61,776 bases of DNA, from contig JAKFUL010000025.1 in NCBI GenBank assembly GCA_021732665.1, positions 1-61,776 on the forward strand, given 5' to 3'. The notes beneath the pieces are model-generated. The model made no database searches and was not told where the DNA came from. It saw only the letters and a program-made list of their open reading frames with translations. Below are positions 8,602-16,161 of the stretch, piece by piece (position 1 is the first letter of the stretch; every line of letters starts with the position of its first letter). This DNA is from Acetobacteraceae bacterium (GTDB lineage: Bacteria; Pseudomonadota; Alphaproteobacteria; Acetobacterales; Acetobacteraceae). The position numbers and the translations under genes are program-made.

Positions 8602-9867
8602 TCAGGTCGCCGCCGGCACGCAGCCGGGGTTGTCGCGCGAGGGCGAGCCGAGGGCGAGGAAGGCCGCCTCGGGCGTGTTCAGCGTCTGGTTGATGCCATT
8701 GGCGCGCGAGAAGGCCACGACCTGCGCCCGACCGTCGCGCTCTTCGACACGGTTGATGAAGATGTCGGAGATGGCCTGGCGATTGTGGTCGAGGCGCACA
8801 TCGGCGCCCGTGGGTGCCTTGAAGCGCGCCGCGGCCAGCGCGCGCTGGAACGCCGCCTGGTTGCCAGAGAGATCGCCATCCACCGCCGCCAGCGCGGTGA
8901 GGATGCCGGCCAGGTTGGTGGCATAGTTCACGCCATGGATGGAGGGCGACTGGAAGCCACCCTCGTTCAGCCAGCGGCGGCGATAGCGCTCGACATAGTC
9001 GCGCCAGCTCTGGTCATCGATGACATCGGCGATCGGGCCGGAGCTGATCATGCCGACCATAACGCGCCGATGCGGACCGCGGGCGGAGAGCATGGACTGG
9101 TCGGCCATGATCGAGCCGGCGATCAGCGGCTTGTTGCCGCCGGCCTGGGCGTATTGCGTCATGAAGGCGAGCCCATCGGTGCCGCCATGCACAACGACCA
9201 ACGCGCCCACGTCCGAGCGGTTGATCTGGGCGATCTGGCTGCCGAAATCGGTGGTGCCCAGCGGCGCCCAGTAATGCGTGGTGCGGCCACCGGCGCGGCA
9301 GAATTCGATGTTGAAGCCGAAGACCTGGGCATAGGGGAAGGCATAATCGCCGGCCACGATGGCCACGTCACGGATGCCCATGGTGCGGAAGACGTGGTTG
9401 CCCAGGCCGGCCATCCATTGCGTGCCATCGGTGTTGAAGCGGAAGAAATTGGTGGACGGGTTGCGCAGCGTGGTGTCGGCGGCACCCGAGCTGCCATTGA
9501 CGATGGTCTTGCCCGTCAGCGTGCGGGAATAGTCGCGCAGCGCGATCCCCTCGGCGCCCGAAAGCGGCCCCAGGATGATGTCCACATTGTCCTGCTCGAT
9601 GAGTTTCCGCGCGCGCGCCAGGGCCACGTCGGCCTGGGCGTTGGAGCTTTCGCGGATGAACTCGATGCGGCGACCGCCGACCGTGTTGTTGATGCGCTCC
9701 AGCTCCATCTGCACACAGCGGAAGCCATCCTGGCCGCCGGTGGCGAAGGGGCCTTCCAGCGTGGCCAGCCCACCCAGGCGAATCGGCGCGCGCTGGGCGA
9801 AGGCGGGGGTGGCGAGAAGGGCGCCCGTGCCCATCAGGGCAGTGCGGCGCGAAAGACTGAACGTCAT
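8602..9867 (-). CDS. ABC transporter periplasmic substrate-binding protein (LivJ/HAAT type)
   Basis: 421 residues. The N-terminus is a secretion signal with twin arginines (SLSRRTALMGTGALLATPAFA, cleavage after AQ), possibly Tat. The mature part is a type 1 periplasmic-binding fold: RIGGLATLEGP-like first strand, ARARKLIEQDNVDIILGPLSGAEG, VAIVAGDYAFPY and ALVVVHGGTDG. The start at 9867 is chosen because GGAGG lies about 9 bases upstream. The gene sits inside the liv cluster between livM and livG. Ligand not predictable from sequence alone. Confidence 0.88.
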   Translation of the reverse strand: MTFSLSRRTALMGTGALLATPAFAQRAPIRLGGLATLEGPFATGGQDGFRCVQMELERINNTVGGRRIEFIRESSNAQADVALARARKLIEQDNVDIILGPLSGAEGIALRDYSRTLTGKTIVNGSSGAADTTLRNPSTNFFRFNTDGTQWMAGLGNHVFRTMGIRDVAIVAGDYAFPYAQVFGFNIEFCRAGGRTTHYWAPLGTTDFGSQIAQINRSDVGALVVVHGGTDGLAFMTQYAQAGGNKPLIAGSIMADQSMLSARGPHRRVMVGMISSGPIADVIDDQSWRDYVERYRRRWLNEGGFQSPSIHGVNYATNLAGILTALAAVDGDLSGNQAAFQRALAAARFKAPTGADVRLDHNRQAISDIFINRVEERDGRAQVVAFSRANGINQTLNTPEAAFLALGSPSRDNPGCVPAAT

Positions 9868-9937
9868 GTTGTTATCCTCCATGGTGTTGTCCGTTCTTGT
9901 CGCACGCGGGGCTGGACACTCCCCGCGGGGTTCGGGC

Positions 9938-10936
9938 TCAGGGCGCATCGCGGCCGCCGAGCATTTTGCGAAGCCTGGCGCCGGCGCCCAGCAGCCCATC
10001 GGGCGAGAGCAGCACGATCACCAGGAAGACCACGCCGATCAGCGTGTTGAAGCGCTCGCGGTCGTAGATCGAGGCTGAGAAGGTGTCGAAGAAGGTGAAG
10101 ACCAGCGAGCCCACGAAGGCGCCGATGGGATGCCCCAACCCGCCGATCACGCTCATGATCAGCACATTCACCGTGGCCCCCAGCCCGATGGAGCCGGGCG
10201 AGATGCCGATATTGTAGATCGTCGCCAGCACGCCGCCGCAGCCGGCGATGAAGCCCGCGACGCCGAAGGCCGCGATGCGGTGCGGCCCCACCGCATAGCC
10301 CAGCGCCGCGACCCGGCGCGGATTGTCGCGGATGCCCTGCAGCACCAGCCCGAAGGGCGTGCGCACCAGGTAGAGCACGCCGAAATACAGCGCCCCCGCG
10401 GTGCCGAGTGCGATGTAGTAGAACACATAGGCGTTGCGGAAATCGAAGCCGAAGACGTCAGGGCCCACGACGTTGCGGATGCCCTCATAGCCGTTGAACC
10501 AGGCGATATTGGTCTCGATGAAGCGGAAGATGCCCATGGCCAGGGCCAGCGTGATCATCAGCAGATAGATGTCGCGGGTGCGCACCGCGATGGCGCCGAC
10601 GATGAGGCCCATCACGGTCGCTGCCAGAATGGCCAGCGGAATGGCGAGGCCATAGCCCAGGCCGCCGGCGATCCGCGGCACCGCGCCGTCCACGAAGATG
10701 GCCAGGGTATAGCCGGCCACCCCCGCGACCATCATCTGCGCCAGCGAGATGAAGCCGCCATAGGTGGCGAGGAAGGTCAGCGACATGGCGATGATGCCGA
10801 AGACGATGCCGCGCCCCAGGATATTCGCCGTCCAGAACTGCGCCTGGTTCTGCGGCAGGGCCTGCAGCAGCAGCCAGGGCATGACCAGCAGCAGGGCAAG
10901 GCCCAGCGCCGACCACAGGAGGACCCGGCTATGCAC
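9938..10936 (-). CDS. livM: Branched-chain-amino-acid-type ABC transporter permease LivM
   Basis: 332 residues with about 10 membrane segments. Family landmarks are IIAMSLTFLATYGGFISLAQMM, TRDIYLLMITLALAMGIF and the cytoplasmic EAA-like loop TPFGLVLQGIRDNPRRVAALGY. The C-terminal VIGGLGHPIGAFVGS and VLLSPDGLLG are typical. Its start overlaps the livH stop by 8 bases. Pairs with LivH to form the channel. Confidence 0.92.
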   Translation of the reverse strand: MHSRVLLWSALGLALLLVMPWLLLQALPQNQAQFWTANILGRGIVFGIIAMSLTFLATYGGFISLAQMMVAGVAGYTLAIFVDGAVPRIAGGLGYGLAIPLAILAATVMGLIVGAIAVRTRDIYLLMITLALAMGIFRFIETNIAWFNGYEGIRNVVGPDVFGFDFRNAYVFYYIALGTAGALYFGVLYLVRTPFGLVLQGIRDNPRRVAALGYAVGPHRIAAFGVAGFIAGCGGVLATIYNIGISPGSIGLGATVNVLIMSVIGGLGHPIGAFVGSLVFTFFDTFSASIYDRERFNTLIGVVFLVIVLLSPDGLLGAGARLRKMLGGRDAP

Positions 10937-11804
10937 GACCCAGGATCCCCTGCGGCCGCGTCGCCAGCACCGCCACCATGATCACGAAGCTGAGGACGAC
11001 GGAGTAGGTCGGGAAGATCGCCTGGCCGATCTGCTCGGCGAGGCCGATCAGGATGGCGCCGACCGCCGTGCCGGGCACCGAGCCCATGCCGCCCACGATC
11101 ACCACCACCAGCGAGACGAGCAGGAAGCGCCCATCCACCCCCTGGGCCAGCGGCTGCGCCGTGGCGCCGATCACGCCGCCCAGCCCCGCCAGCGCCGCCC
11201 CCAGCGCGAAGACGGCGACGCCGACCAGCGGCACATTCACCCCGCAGGCGCCGAGCATGTCGCGGTCATCCACGCCGGCGCGGATCATCATGCCGAGCCT
11301 GGTGCGGTTGAGCAGCAGCCAAAGCCCGACGCCCACGGCCACCGCGATGCCGATCTGCACCAGGCGGAAGGTGGGATAGCCGCCCAGGCCGGGCAGCTGC
11401 GTGGCACCGAAGATCGCGTCGGGGGCGAAGAATTGCCGCGGATTGCCGCCATAGAAGGCGAGGAGCTGGTCGGCCACGATGATCGAGACGCCAATGGTGA
11501 CCAGCGCCTGGCGCAGCTCCTGCCCCTGCATCCAGCCCAGCAGCAGCCTCTGCATCAGCGCGCCGGAGATGGCGGCGCAGACGATGCCGGCGGCGAGGCC
11601 GGCATACCAGGCGTACCAGAGGTCGCGGTCATAGAGCGGCTCGAAGACCGCGTAGCCGACATAGGCGGCGACGAGGTAGAGCGAGCCATGCGCCATGTTC
11701 ACCACGCGCATCAGGCCGAAGATCAGCGAAAAGCCGCTGGCCACGATGAAATACAGCGCGGCCAGGGTGAGGCCGTTCAGTGCGATGGTGGCCGCAAGAT
11801 CCAT
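10929..11804 (-). CDS. livH: Branched-chain-amino-acid-type ABC transporter permease LivH
   Basis: 291 residues, first gene of the leftward operon. Begins DLAATIALNGLTLAALYFIV, then SGFSLIFGLMRVVNMAHGSLYLVAAY, the LivH signature. The cytoplasmic loop TRLGMMIRAGVDDRDMLGACGVN and VVIVGGMGSVPGTAVGA are also present. The start at 11804 gives the expected N-terminus; the frame stays open upstream but that part is not protein-like. Confidence 0.92.
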   Translation of the reverse strand: MDLAATIALNGLTLAALYFIVASGFSLIFGLMRVVNMAHGSLYLVAAYVGYAVFEPLYDRDLWYAWYAGLAAGIVCAAISGALMQRLLLGWMQGQELRQALVTIGVSIIVADQLLAFYGGNPRQFFAPDAIFGATQLPGLGGYPTFRLVQIGIAVAVGVGLWLLLNRTRLGMMIRAGVDDRDMLGACGVNVPLVGVAVFALGAALAGLGGVIGATAQPLAQGVDGRFLLVSLVVVIVGGMGSVPGTAVGAILIGLAEQIGQAIFPTYSVVLSFVIMVAVLATRPQGILGRA

Positions 11805-11919
11805 TCCCGACCCGTTGCTCCCTGGCCGCGATGCGGCTTGTTCTTGGACCGCAGGTGTGCCCGAGGCGGGCTGGCCGCCGCAAGATGGAGTTTCGGATAT
11901 TTTCGGGTAAAATTGGGTC
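11805..11919. promoter_or_regulatory. Divergent control region of the transporter/Tm-1 operon and the mini-TIM-barrel gene
   Basis: 115 bases between two divergent starts. The last 35 bases are clearly AT-rich against the GC-rich surroundings and contain two similar steps, TTTCGGATA and TTTCGGGTA, then TAAAAT 7 bases before the ATG at 11920. TAAAAT could be a -10 element giving an almost leaderless message. I found no TGGCAC-N5-TTGC sigma-54 site. It is the natural place for the nearby Fis-type regulator to act, by inference. Confidence 0.4.
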
Positions 11920-12543
11920 ATGAAACTCCCACCCTCCGCCCGCGCCTGGACACCAGCGGCCACGCTTGCGGGACTGCGGCCCCAGGCGCGCGCGCGCAGC
12001 ATCTGGCTTCCCGCCCTGGCCCCCTTTCCGCGTGAGAGCTGGCCGCTGGTCGGGCTGCTGCCGGTGCTCGACATCAATGCCGCCCTGGTCGCGGCGCTGG
12101 CTGGGCAGCGGCCGTTTCGCGCGGCCCCCCCGGTGGCCGGAGTATTCGCCTGCGACCCGTTTCTCCGCCCGGCCGACATGGCGGTGGCGCTGCGCCGCGC
12201 GGGCATCCGCCAGGCGGTGAACCTGCCCACGGTGCAGCTCTTCGACGGTGAGACCGCGGCCGTGCTGGGCTCCGTCGGCTATCGGGCGGAGGCCGAGTTC
12301 AGGCTGCTGCTGCGCCTGGAGGAGCTGGGCGTGGCACCCATCGCCTGCGCCACCTCACGCGCCGCGGCCGATCTGGCGCTGGGGCTGGGGCTGCGCCGCA
12401 TCCTACTGCATCCCGGCCTCACGCCGCCCGCCGATCCGGCGGCGTGGTGGGCCGATCTCGCCGGCCATGTCGCGATCGAGGGGGCCGAGGCGCTGGCCTG
12501 GCGCGATCAGGCCTCCAGCCCCAGCCGCCGCATCCGGTTGTAG
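11920..12543 (+). CDS. Miniature TIM-barrel protein related to the PEP hydrolase family
   Basis: 207 residues. The middle aligns with the two longer TIM-barrel proteins of this locus: PVAGVFACDPFLRP matches 'PVLFGAAICDPRLE', AGIRQAVNLPTVQLFDGE matches 'GYQGVTNFPTAIHHDGS', and LGLRRILLHPGLTPP matches 'AGVDRICLNFGWNAG'. The N-terminal beta strand with GGGAGTG and the terminal CHGGP strands are missing, so it is a shortened barrel. It overlaps the convergent regulator gene by 37 bases at its 3' end. Transcribed away from the liv operon. Role unknown; perhaps an accessory ligand binder. Confidence 0.65.
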   Translation: MKLPPSARAWTPAATLAGLRPQARARSIWLPALAPFPRESWPLVGLLPVLDINAALVAALAGQRPFRAAPPVAGVFACDPFLRPADMAVALRRAGIRQAVNLPTVQLFDGETAAVLGSVGYRAEAEFRLLLRLEELGVAPIACATSRAAADLALGLGLRRILLHPGLTPPADPAAWWADLAGHVAIEGAEALAWRDQASSPSRRIRL

Positions 12544-14141
12544 AGCGTCTTGCGGCTCACCCCCAGAAACGCCGCGGCCTCGCCACGGCGAAAGCGATGG
12601 CGGCGCAGCGCATCCAGGATCCAGGCGCGCTCATCCATCGCCTCCGGCGGTGGCCCGGCGGTGCCTGGGCCCAGGATCGCCTCCAGCAACGCGACGCCGA
12701 TGCGGCCATCGCGCGCCTCGGTCGCCGCGCGCTGCAGGATGTCGTGCAGCGCGCGCAGATTGCCTGGCCAGGATTGCGCCATGAGCAGCCGCAGGGCGGC
12801 AGGCTCCAGGGTGAGCGCGGCCCGGCCGGCGGCGCGCAGCATGGCGCGGGCCAGCAGGGGCAGGTCCTCCATCCTCTCGCGCAGCGGCGGTACCATCAGG
12901 CGCTGCGCGGAGAGCGCACGGGCCATGGAAGCGGCACCCGGCGGGTGGATCAACAGCAGGCGTGCCCGAGGTGGGCGCTCCAGCGGGCGGGTGAAGCGGT
13001 CGAAGGCGCCGCGCTCGATCCATTCCGTCAGCCGCGCCAGCAGGCTGGGTGGCAGCGCGTCGGCCTCCTCGATGACGATGGTGTTCCGCGGCATGGCGAG
13101 CAACCCGGGCCGGCCCTCGCCGAACAGCCGCAGCGCGATCTCCTCCCGCCCGTCGAGGAAGGTCAGCCCGCCGCTACGGCGGCTGGCGCGGTGGATGGCG
13201 CGCGCCGTGGTGGTGCGGCCCGAGCCCGGCTCGCCCTCGATCAGGATGGGCAGGTCGGTCGCCACCAACCGGGCGATCCGGGTGGCGACCTGGCGGGCGG
13301 CGAGCGAACGGCCGACCAGGCCCTCGATCCCGCCCGCCGCGGCATCGGGCGCCTCGCGCAGCAGGGCCGCGGTCTTGAAGGCCGAAGTGCTCTGCATCAC
13401 CGCCATCTCCAGCGGCAGCCGGTCCAGCGTCGAGCCGCCGATATAGCCATCGGCGCGCGACGCGTCGCAGACCTGCAGCATATGCGCGGGGTCCACGATC
13501 GGCCCGCCCTCGACGAAGCACAGCGTGGCCGTGGCATGGCGGCGGATATGGGCGAAGATGCGGCGCGCGCGCTCGGCCGCGTCATCGAGCCGCACGCCGC
13601 CCGGCACACCCTGCGTGCCACCGGCGTTCCAGCCGAAATTCAGGCAGATCCGGTCCACGCCGGCCCGCAGGAGCGCGTCGATCTCGGCCCGGGTCTTGGC
13701 ATAGCCCAGCGTGGCCAGGCCGTGGCGCCGGGCCTGGCGCAGCATCTCCACCTCGCGCCCAAAGCCCAGGCCCGCCCGCTCCAGCGCCGCGCGGAAGCTG
13801 CCGTCATGATGGATGGCGGTGGGGAAATTGGTGACACCCTGGTAGCCCGTGGCCTGGATGCGGCGGAGAAAGCCATCCAGCTCCAGGCGAGGGTCGCAGA
13901 TGGCGGCGCCGAAGAGGACGGGGATGGCGACGCGGTCGAGAATCTCGTCGCGGGCGAAGCTGTCGGTGAAGCTGTTGCTGTCGCGTATTGGCAGCATGGC
14001 GGCAACCGACGGCGCGCCCATGACACGCAAGCGCCCGGCATTGAGCACGAGCAGGAAATCTGCGCCGCCATCGGCCGCGGCGCGCGCGGTCATGCCAAGG
14101 CCAATGGCCGCGCCGACCTGGATTTCCCGGTTCCTTGCCAT
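12507..14141 (-). CDS. TIM-barrel sensor / degenerate AAA+ / Fis-HTH transcriptional regulator
   Basis: 544 residues in three parts. Residues 1-255 are a PEP-hydrolase-type TIM barrel (GAAIGLGMTARAAADGGADF, GYQGVTNFPTAIHHDGSF, CFVEGGPIVDPAHM). Residues 275-490 resemble the sigma-54 activator AAA+ domain: GEPGSGRT at 303-310, IVIEEAD at 355-361, PPLRERMEDLPLLA at 418-431 and SWPGNLRAL at 457-465. Residues 503-544 are an intact Fis-type HTH (GVSRKTLYNRMRRLGL). The Walker A lysine is arginine, the Walker B aspartate is glutamate and GAFTGA is absent. It therefore probably does not open sigma-54 promoters; a sigma-70-type activator or repressor controlled by the barrel's ligand fits better. Likely controls the adjacent operon. 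Confidence 0.85.
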   Translation of the reverse strand: MARNREIQVGAAIGLGMTARAAADGGADFLLVLNAGRLRVMGAPSVAAMLPIRDSNSFTDSFARDEILDRVAIPVLFGAAICDPRLELDGFLRRIQATGYQGVTNFPTAIHHDGSFRAALERAGLGFGREVEMLRQARRHGLATLGYAKTRAEIDALLRAGVDRICLNFGWNAGGTQGVPGGVRLDDAAERARRIFAHIRRHATATLCFVEGGPIVDPAHMLQVCDASRADGYIGGSTLDRLPLEMAVMQSTSAFKTAALLREAPDAAAGGIEGLVGRSLAARQVATRIARLVATDLPILIEGEPGSGRTTTARAIHRASRRSGGLTFLDGREEIALRLFGEGRPGLLAMPRNTIVIEEADALPPSLLARLTEWIERGAFDRFTRPLERPPRARLLLIHPPGAASMARALSAQRLMVPPLRERMEDLPLLARAMLRAAGRAALTLEPAALRLLMAQSWPGNLRALHDILQRAATEARDGRIGVALLEAILGPGTAGPPPEAMDERAWILDALRRHRFRRGEAAAFLGVSRKTLYNRMRRLGLEA

Positions 14142-14193
14142 GTCCCGCCGTGGTGTCAGTCCACGATCTCCCTGGGTGGAAACACCGGGGGCG

Positions 14194-14810
14194 TCAATGG
14201 ACGACCCATGGCGCCACGCGGCGCCGGGGCCTGAGTTTGCATATGTTTTGTGTCCGAATGAGGGTGACGGTGTTGGTGGAATCCTCGAAGCCGAGCTCGG
14301 GCGTGAGCGTTGCCGTCCAGTTCAGGCCGCCATCGCTGGAGATGGGGTCGGTGGCCTTGGCCTTGGCGTTGGGCGTGGTGAGATCGGCGGCGGTGAAGCC
14401 GAAGACCTTCTCCGAGAAGGTGAAGCTCAGCGTTGCGCTGGCGCCGACCTGGAGCATGGTGTCGGAGATGGTGATGGCGGAGGTGAGGCTGGGGGCGGTT
14501 CTGTCGATGGTGACTAAGATGGAACCTGAGTATGTGCCATTGCCAACAATGGGCCAATAATTGTAGGCACAGATTTCATAGGTGCCATCCGAAAGCGGGA
14601 AATATTTTTGCTTTCCACCATAGAATTTCTGTGTTGTAACAATCTAATTTGCGCCTTTACCGTGGCCGATAAATACAAAATTCAAATGAACACTGAATTC
14701 AAAAATACATCGCCGCCGGTACCGATGAAAAATGGCGCGGGAGCATTGGTGATATTGTCGGTGTTGCTGGAGAGGGCAAAGGCGCGGGTGGATGGGGCTG
14801 GGGTTGTCAT
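14194..14810 (-). pseudogene. Broken gene for a secreted Ig-like (Big) domain protein
   Basis: A start at 14810 gives MTTPAPSTRAFALSSNTD and stops after 42 residues. After a frame change the reading continues as KYFPLSDGTYEICAYNY, then GSILVTIDRTAPSLTSAI, LSFTFSEKVFGFTAADL and GGLNWTATLTPELGFED. The latter is the repeat of bacterial Ig-like domains of large adhesins. Only one domain remains and the 3' end runs into unrelated sequence. The stretch around 14530-14760 is clearly more AT-rich than the neighbours, which suggests horizontal origin followed by decay. Confidence 0.55.
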
Positions 14811-15115
14811 GGTTTCGGCTCCTCGGCTCTTGCCCACCCCCACCGCGCGATGTTCGGGCTTCGGCGTGTGATCGCGTGCGTTGCTTTTTTTGGATATAAC
14901 CAACCGGACTTCACAGTGCTGTGAGTTCTGTTGAAGGGCGATTGCAATCTTCAAAACCGTTCGGGCAGGCCTTGTGACGAATTTGCTTTGCACTGGTTGG
15001 ATGTCCGCGAGGCCATGCGCTGCCCGCGGTTCCCGCCAACGCATTGGAATTAATGGGATTTTTGGCCCTTTGCGAGGAGAGTTTGGGAGCGGCGGCGCCC
15101 ATCTCAAGGGCCGCG
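14811..15115. other. Intergenic stretch with short palindromes
   Basis: About 300 bases without a gene. It contains TCACAG-TG-CTGTGA at 14911-14924 and a nested hairpin at 14931-14954 (TTGAAG paired with CTTCAA, with GATTGCAATC inside). No T tract follows. They could be operators or remains of a mobile element linked to the decayed gene next to them. No other feature seen. Confidence 0.3.
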
Positions 15116-15586
15116 CTAGATCCGCTGGTGCAGCGCGCAGATCAGGGTGAACAGCCGCCGCGCCGTCTCATGGTCCAGCGTCACGCGCCCTTCCAGCCGC
15201 GCCATCAGCAGCTCCGCCCCTTCATTGTGCAAACCCCGCCTGCCCATATCGATGGCCTGGAGCCGCGCCTCGCCATCGCCCGAGACCACCGCCAGCTCAT
15301 GGCTTTCCACCACCATGATGTAGTCCTTGATCAGCCGCCGGAACGGCCCCAGCGCCAGGATGATGGCGCGCAGCGGCTGGTCGGCGGCGTCGCGGATATC
15401 GAAGGTCAGGCGGCCCTCGCGCAGGGTGAGGGTCAGCGAGAACGGGCCATCGCCGAGATCCGCCGGGTCGAAGCGGTTCTCCTTCAGGATATCCGCCACG
15501 GCCTGGCGCCGGTCGGCCTCGGCATAGGCGCTTTGCAGCGGCGGCGCCTCGGGCAGGTCCAGGCGGACGAGGCGGCGGTCAGGCAC
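15116..15586 (-). CDS. UPF0262 family protein
   Basis: 156 residues, function unknown, widespread in alphaproteobacteria. Conserved features are AVADILKENRFDP, RLTFDIRDAADQPLRAIILAL, PFRRLIKDYIMVVESHE, LQAIDMGRRGLHNEGAELL and TARRLFTLICALH. The GTG at 15586 is chosen because it overlaps the stop of the upstream DUF983 gene by 8 bases and gives the usual N-terminus; an ATG at 15625 would add 13 non-conserved residues. Probably translationally coupled to the DUF983 gene. Confidence 0.82.
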   Translation of the reverse strand: MPDRRLVRLDLPEAPPLQSAYAEADRRQAVADILKENRFDPADLGDGPFSLTLTLREGRLTFDIRDAADQPLRAIILALGPFRRLIKDYIMVVESHELAVVSGDGEARLQAIDMGRRGLHNEGAELLMARLEGRVTLDHETARRLFTLICALHQRI

Positions 15587-16052
15587 GGGGGTTGTCTGTC
15601 GGGTAGAGGTTCGGCAGGTGCTCATCGCCGGTAAAGCCCAGGCGGCACAGCAGCCCGACCACGGCGCCCTTCACCGGCCGCAACAGCAAGGTGCAGGCAA
15701 TGGTGAAGAGCGGCAGCCAGAGCGCCATGTGCACCCACATCGGCGGCTCGAAGGCGCGCTCCACCCAGAAGACGGGGGGCAGCAGGACATGGCCGGCCAG
15801 CAGAATGACGAAATAGGGTGCGGCGTCATCCGGGCGGAGCTTGCCCAGGGGCGTGTGGCAGACCTCGCATTCCGGCACGAGGCCGAGATAGCTGCGGAAC
15901 ACCCGCCCCTCGCCGCAGACCGGGCAGCGGTTGGTGGCGCCGCGGCGCAACGCCAGCCAGAAGGCCGGGCGCGGATAGGCGGGCTCGGGCTCGGCGCGGT
16001 TTGGCTCCCAGCTTTCGAGTGCCGGGGTGGTTGGTGCCGCTTCAGCGGGCAT
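15579..16052 (-). CDS. DUF983 family membrane protein with zinc ribbon
   Basis: 157 residues. A zinc-ribbon-like pair of cysteine motifs (CPVCGEG and CEVC) is followed by DDAAPYFVILLAGHVLLPP and a second hydrophobic segment (WLPLFTIACTLLLRPVKG). This is the DUF983 layout: a short cytoplasmic zinc ribbon then two membrane helices. Function unknown. Its stop overlaps the UPF0262 start. Confidence 0.82.
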   Translation of the reverse strand: MPAEAAPTTPALESWEPNRAEPEPAYPRPAFWLALRRGATNRCPVCGEGRVFRSYLGLVPECEVCHTPLGKLRPDDAAPYFVILLAGHVLLPPVFWVERAFEPPMWVHMALWLPLFTIACTLLLRPVKGAVVGLLCRLGFTGDEHLPNLYPTDNPRA

Positions 16053-16161
16053 GGTATGGCGTTCCGGAATTTTGTGCGATGCAGCAATTCAACGCCTCGC
16101 CGGGAAAACTGTCCAGCAAAACCGGCTTGCGTGCAAGAGATTGCAGCGTCAGGCTCAGCGC

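Noticed and set aside
11805..11919. A sigma-54 promoter for the liv operon
   Set aside because: Expected because of the AAA+ regulator nearby, but no TGGCAC-N5-TTGC site was found, and the regulator lacks GAFTGA.
12444..14234. A 596-codon + strand frame over the regulator gene
   Set aside because: No recognisable motifs, while the minus strand shows a complete TIM-barrel, AAA+ and HTH architecture.
14682..15107. A 141-codon minus-strand gene covering the palindromic gap
   Set aside because: Only the last 42 codons look like protein (the start of the decayed Ig-like gene); the upstream part is non-conserved and crosses the palindromes.
15579..15625. A frameshift joining the DUF983 and UPF0262 genes
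   Set aside because: The two families are distinct and each is complete; a GTG start giving an 8-base overlap explains the arrangement.
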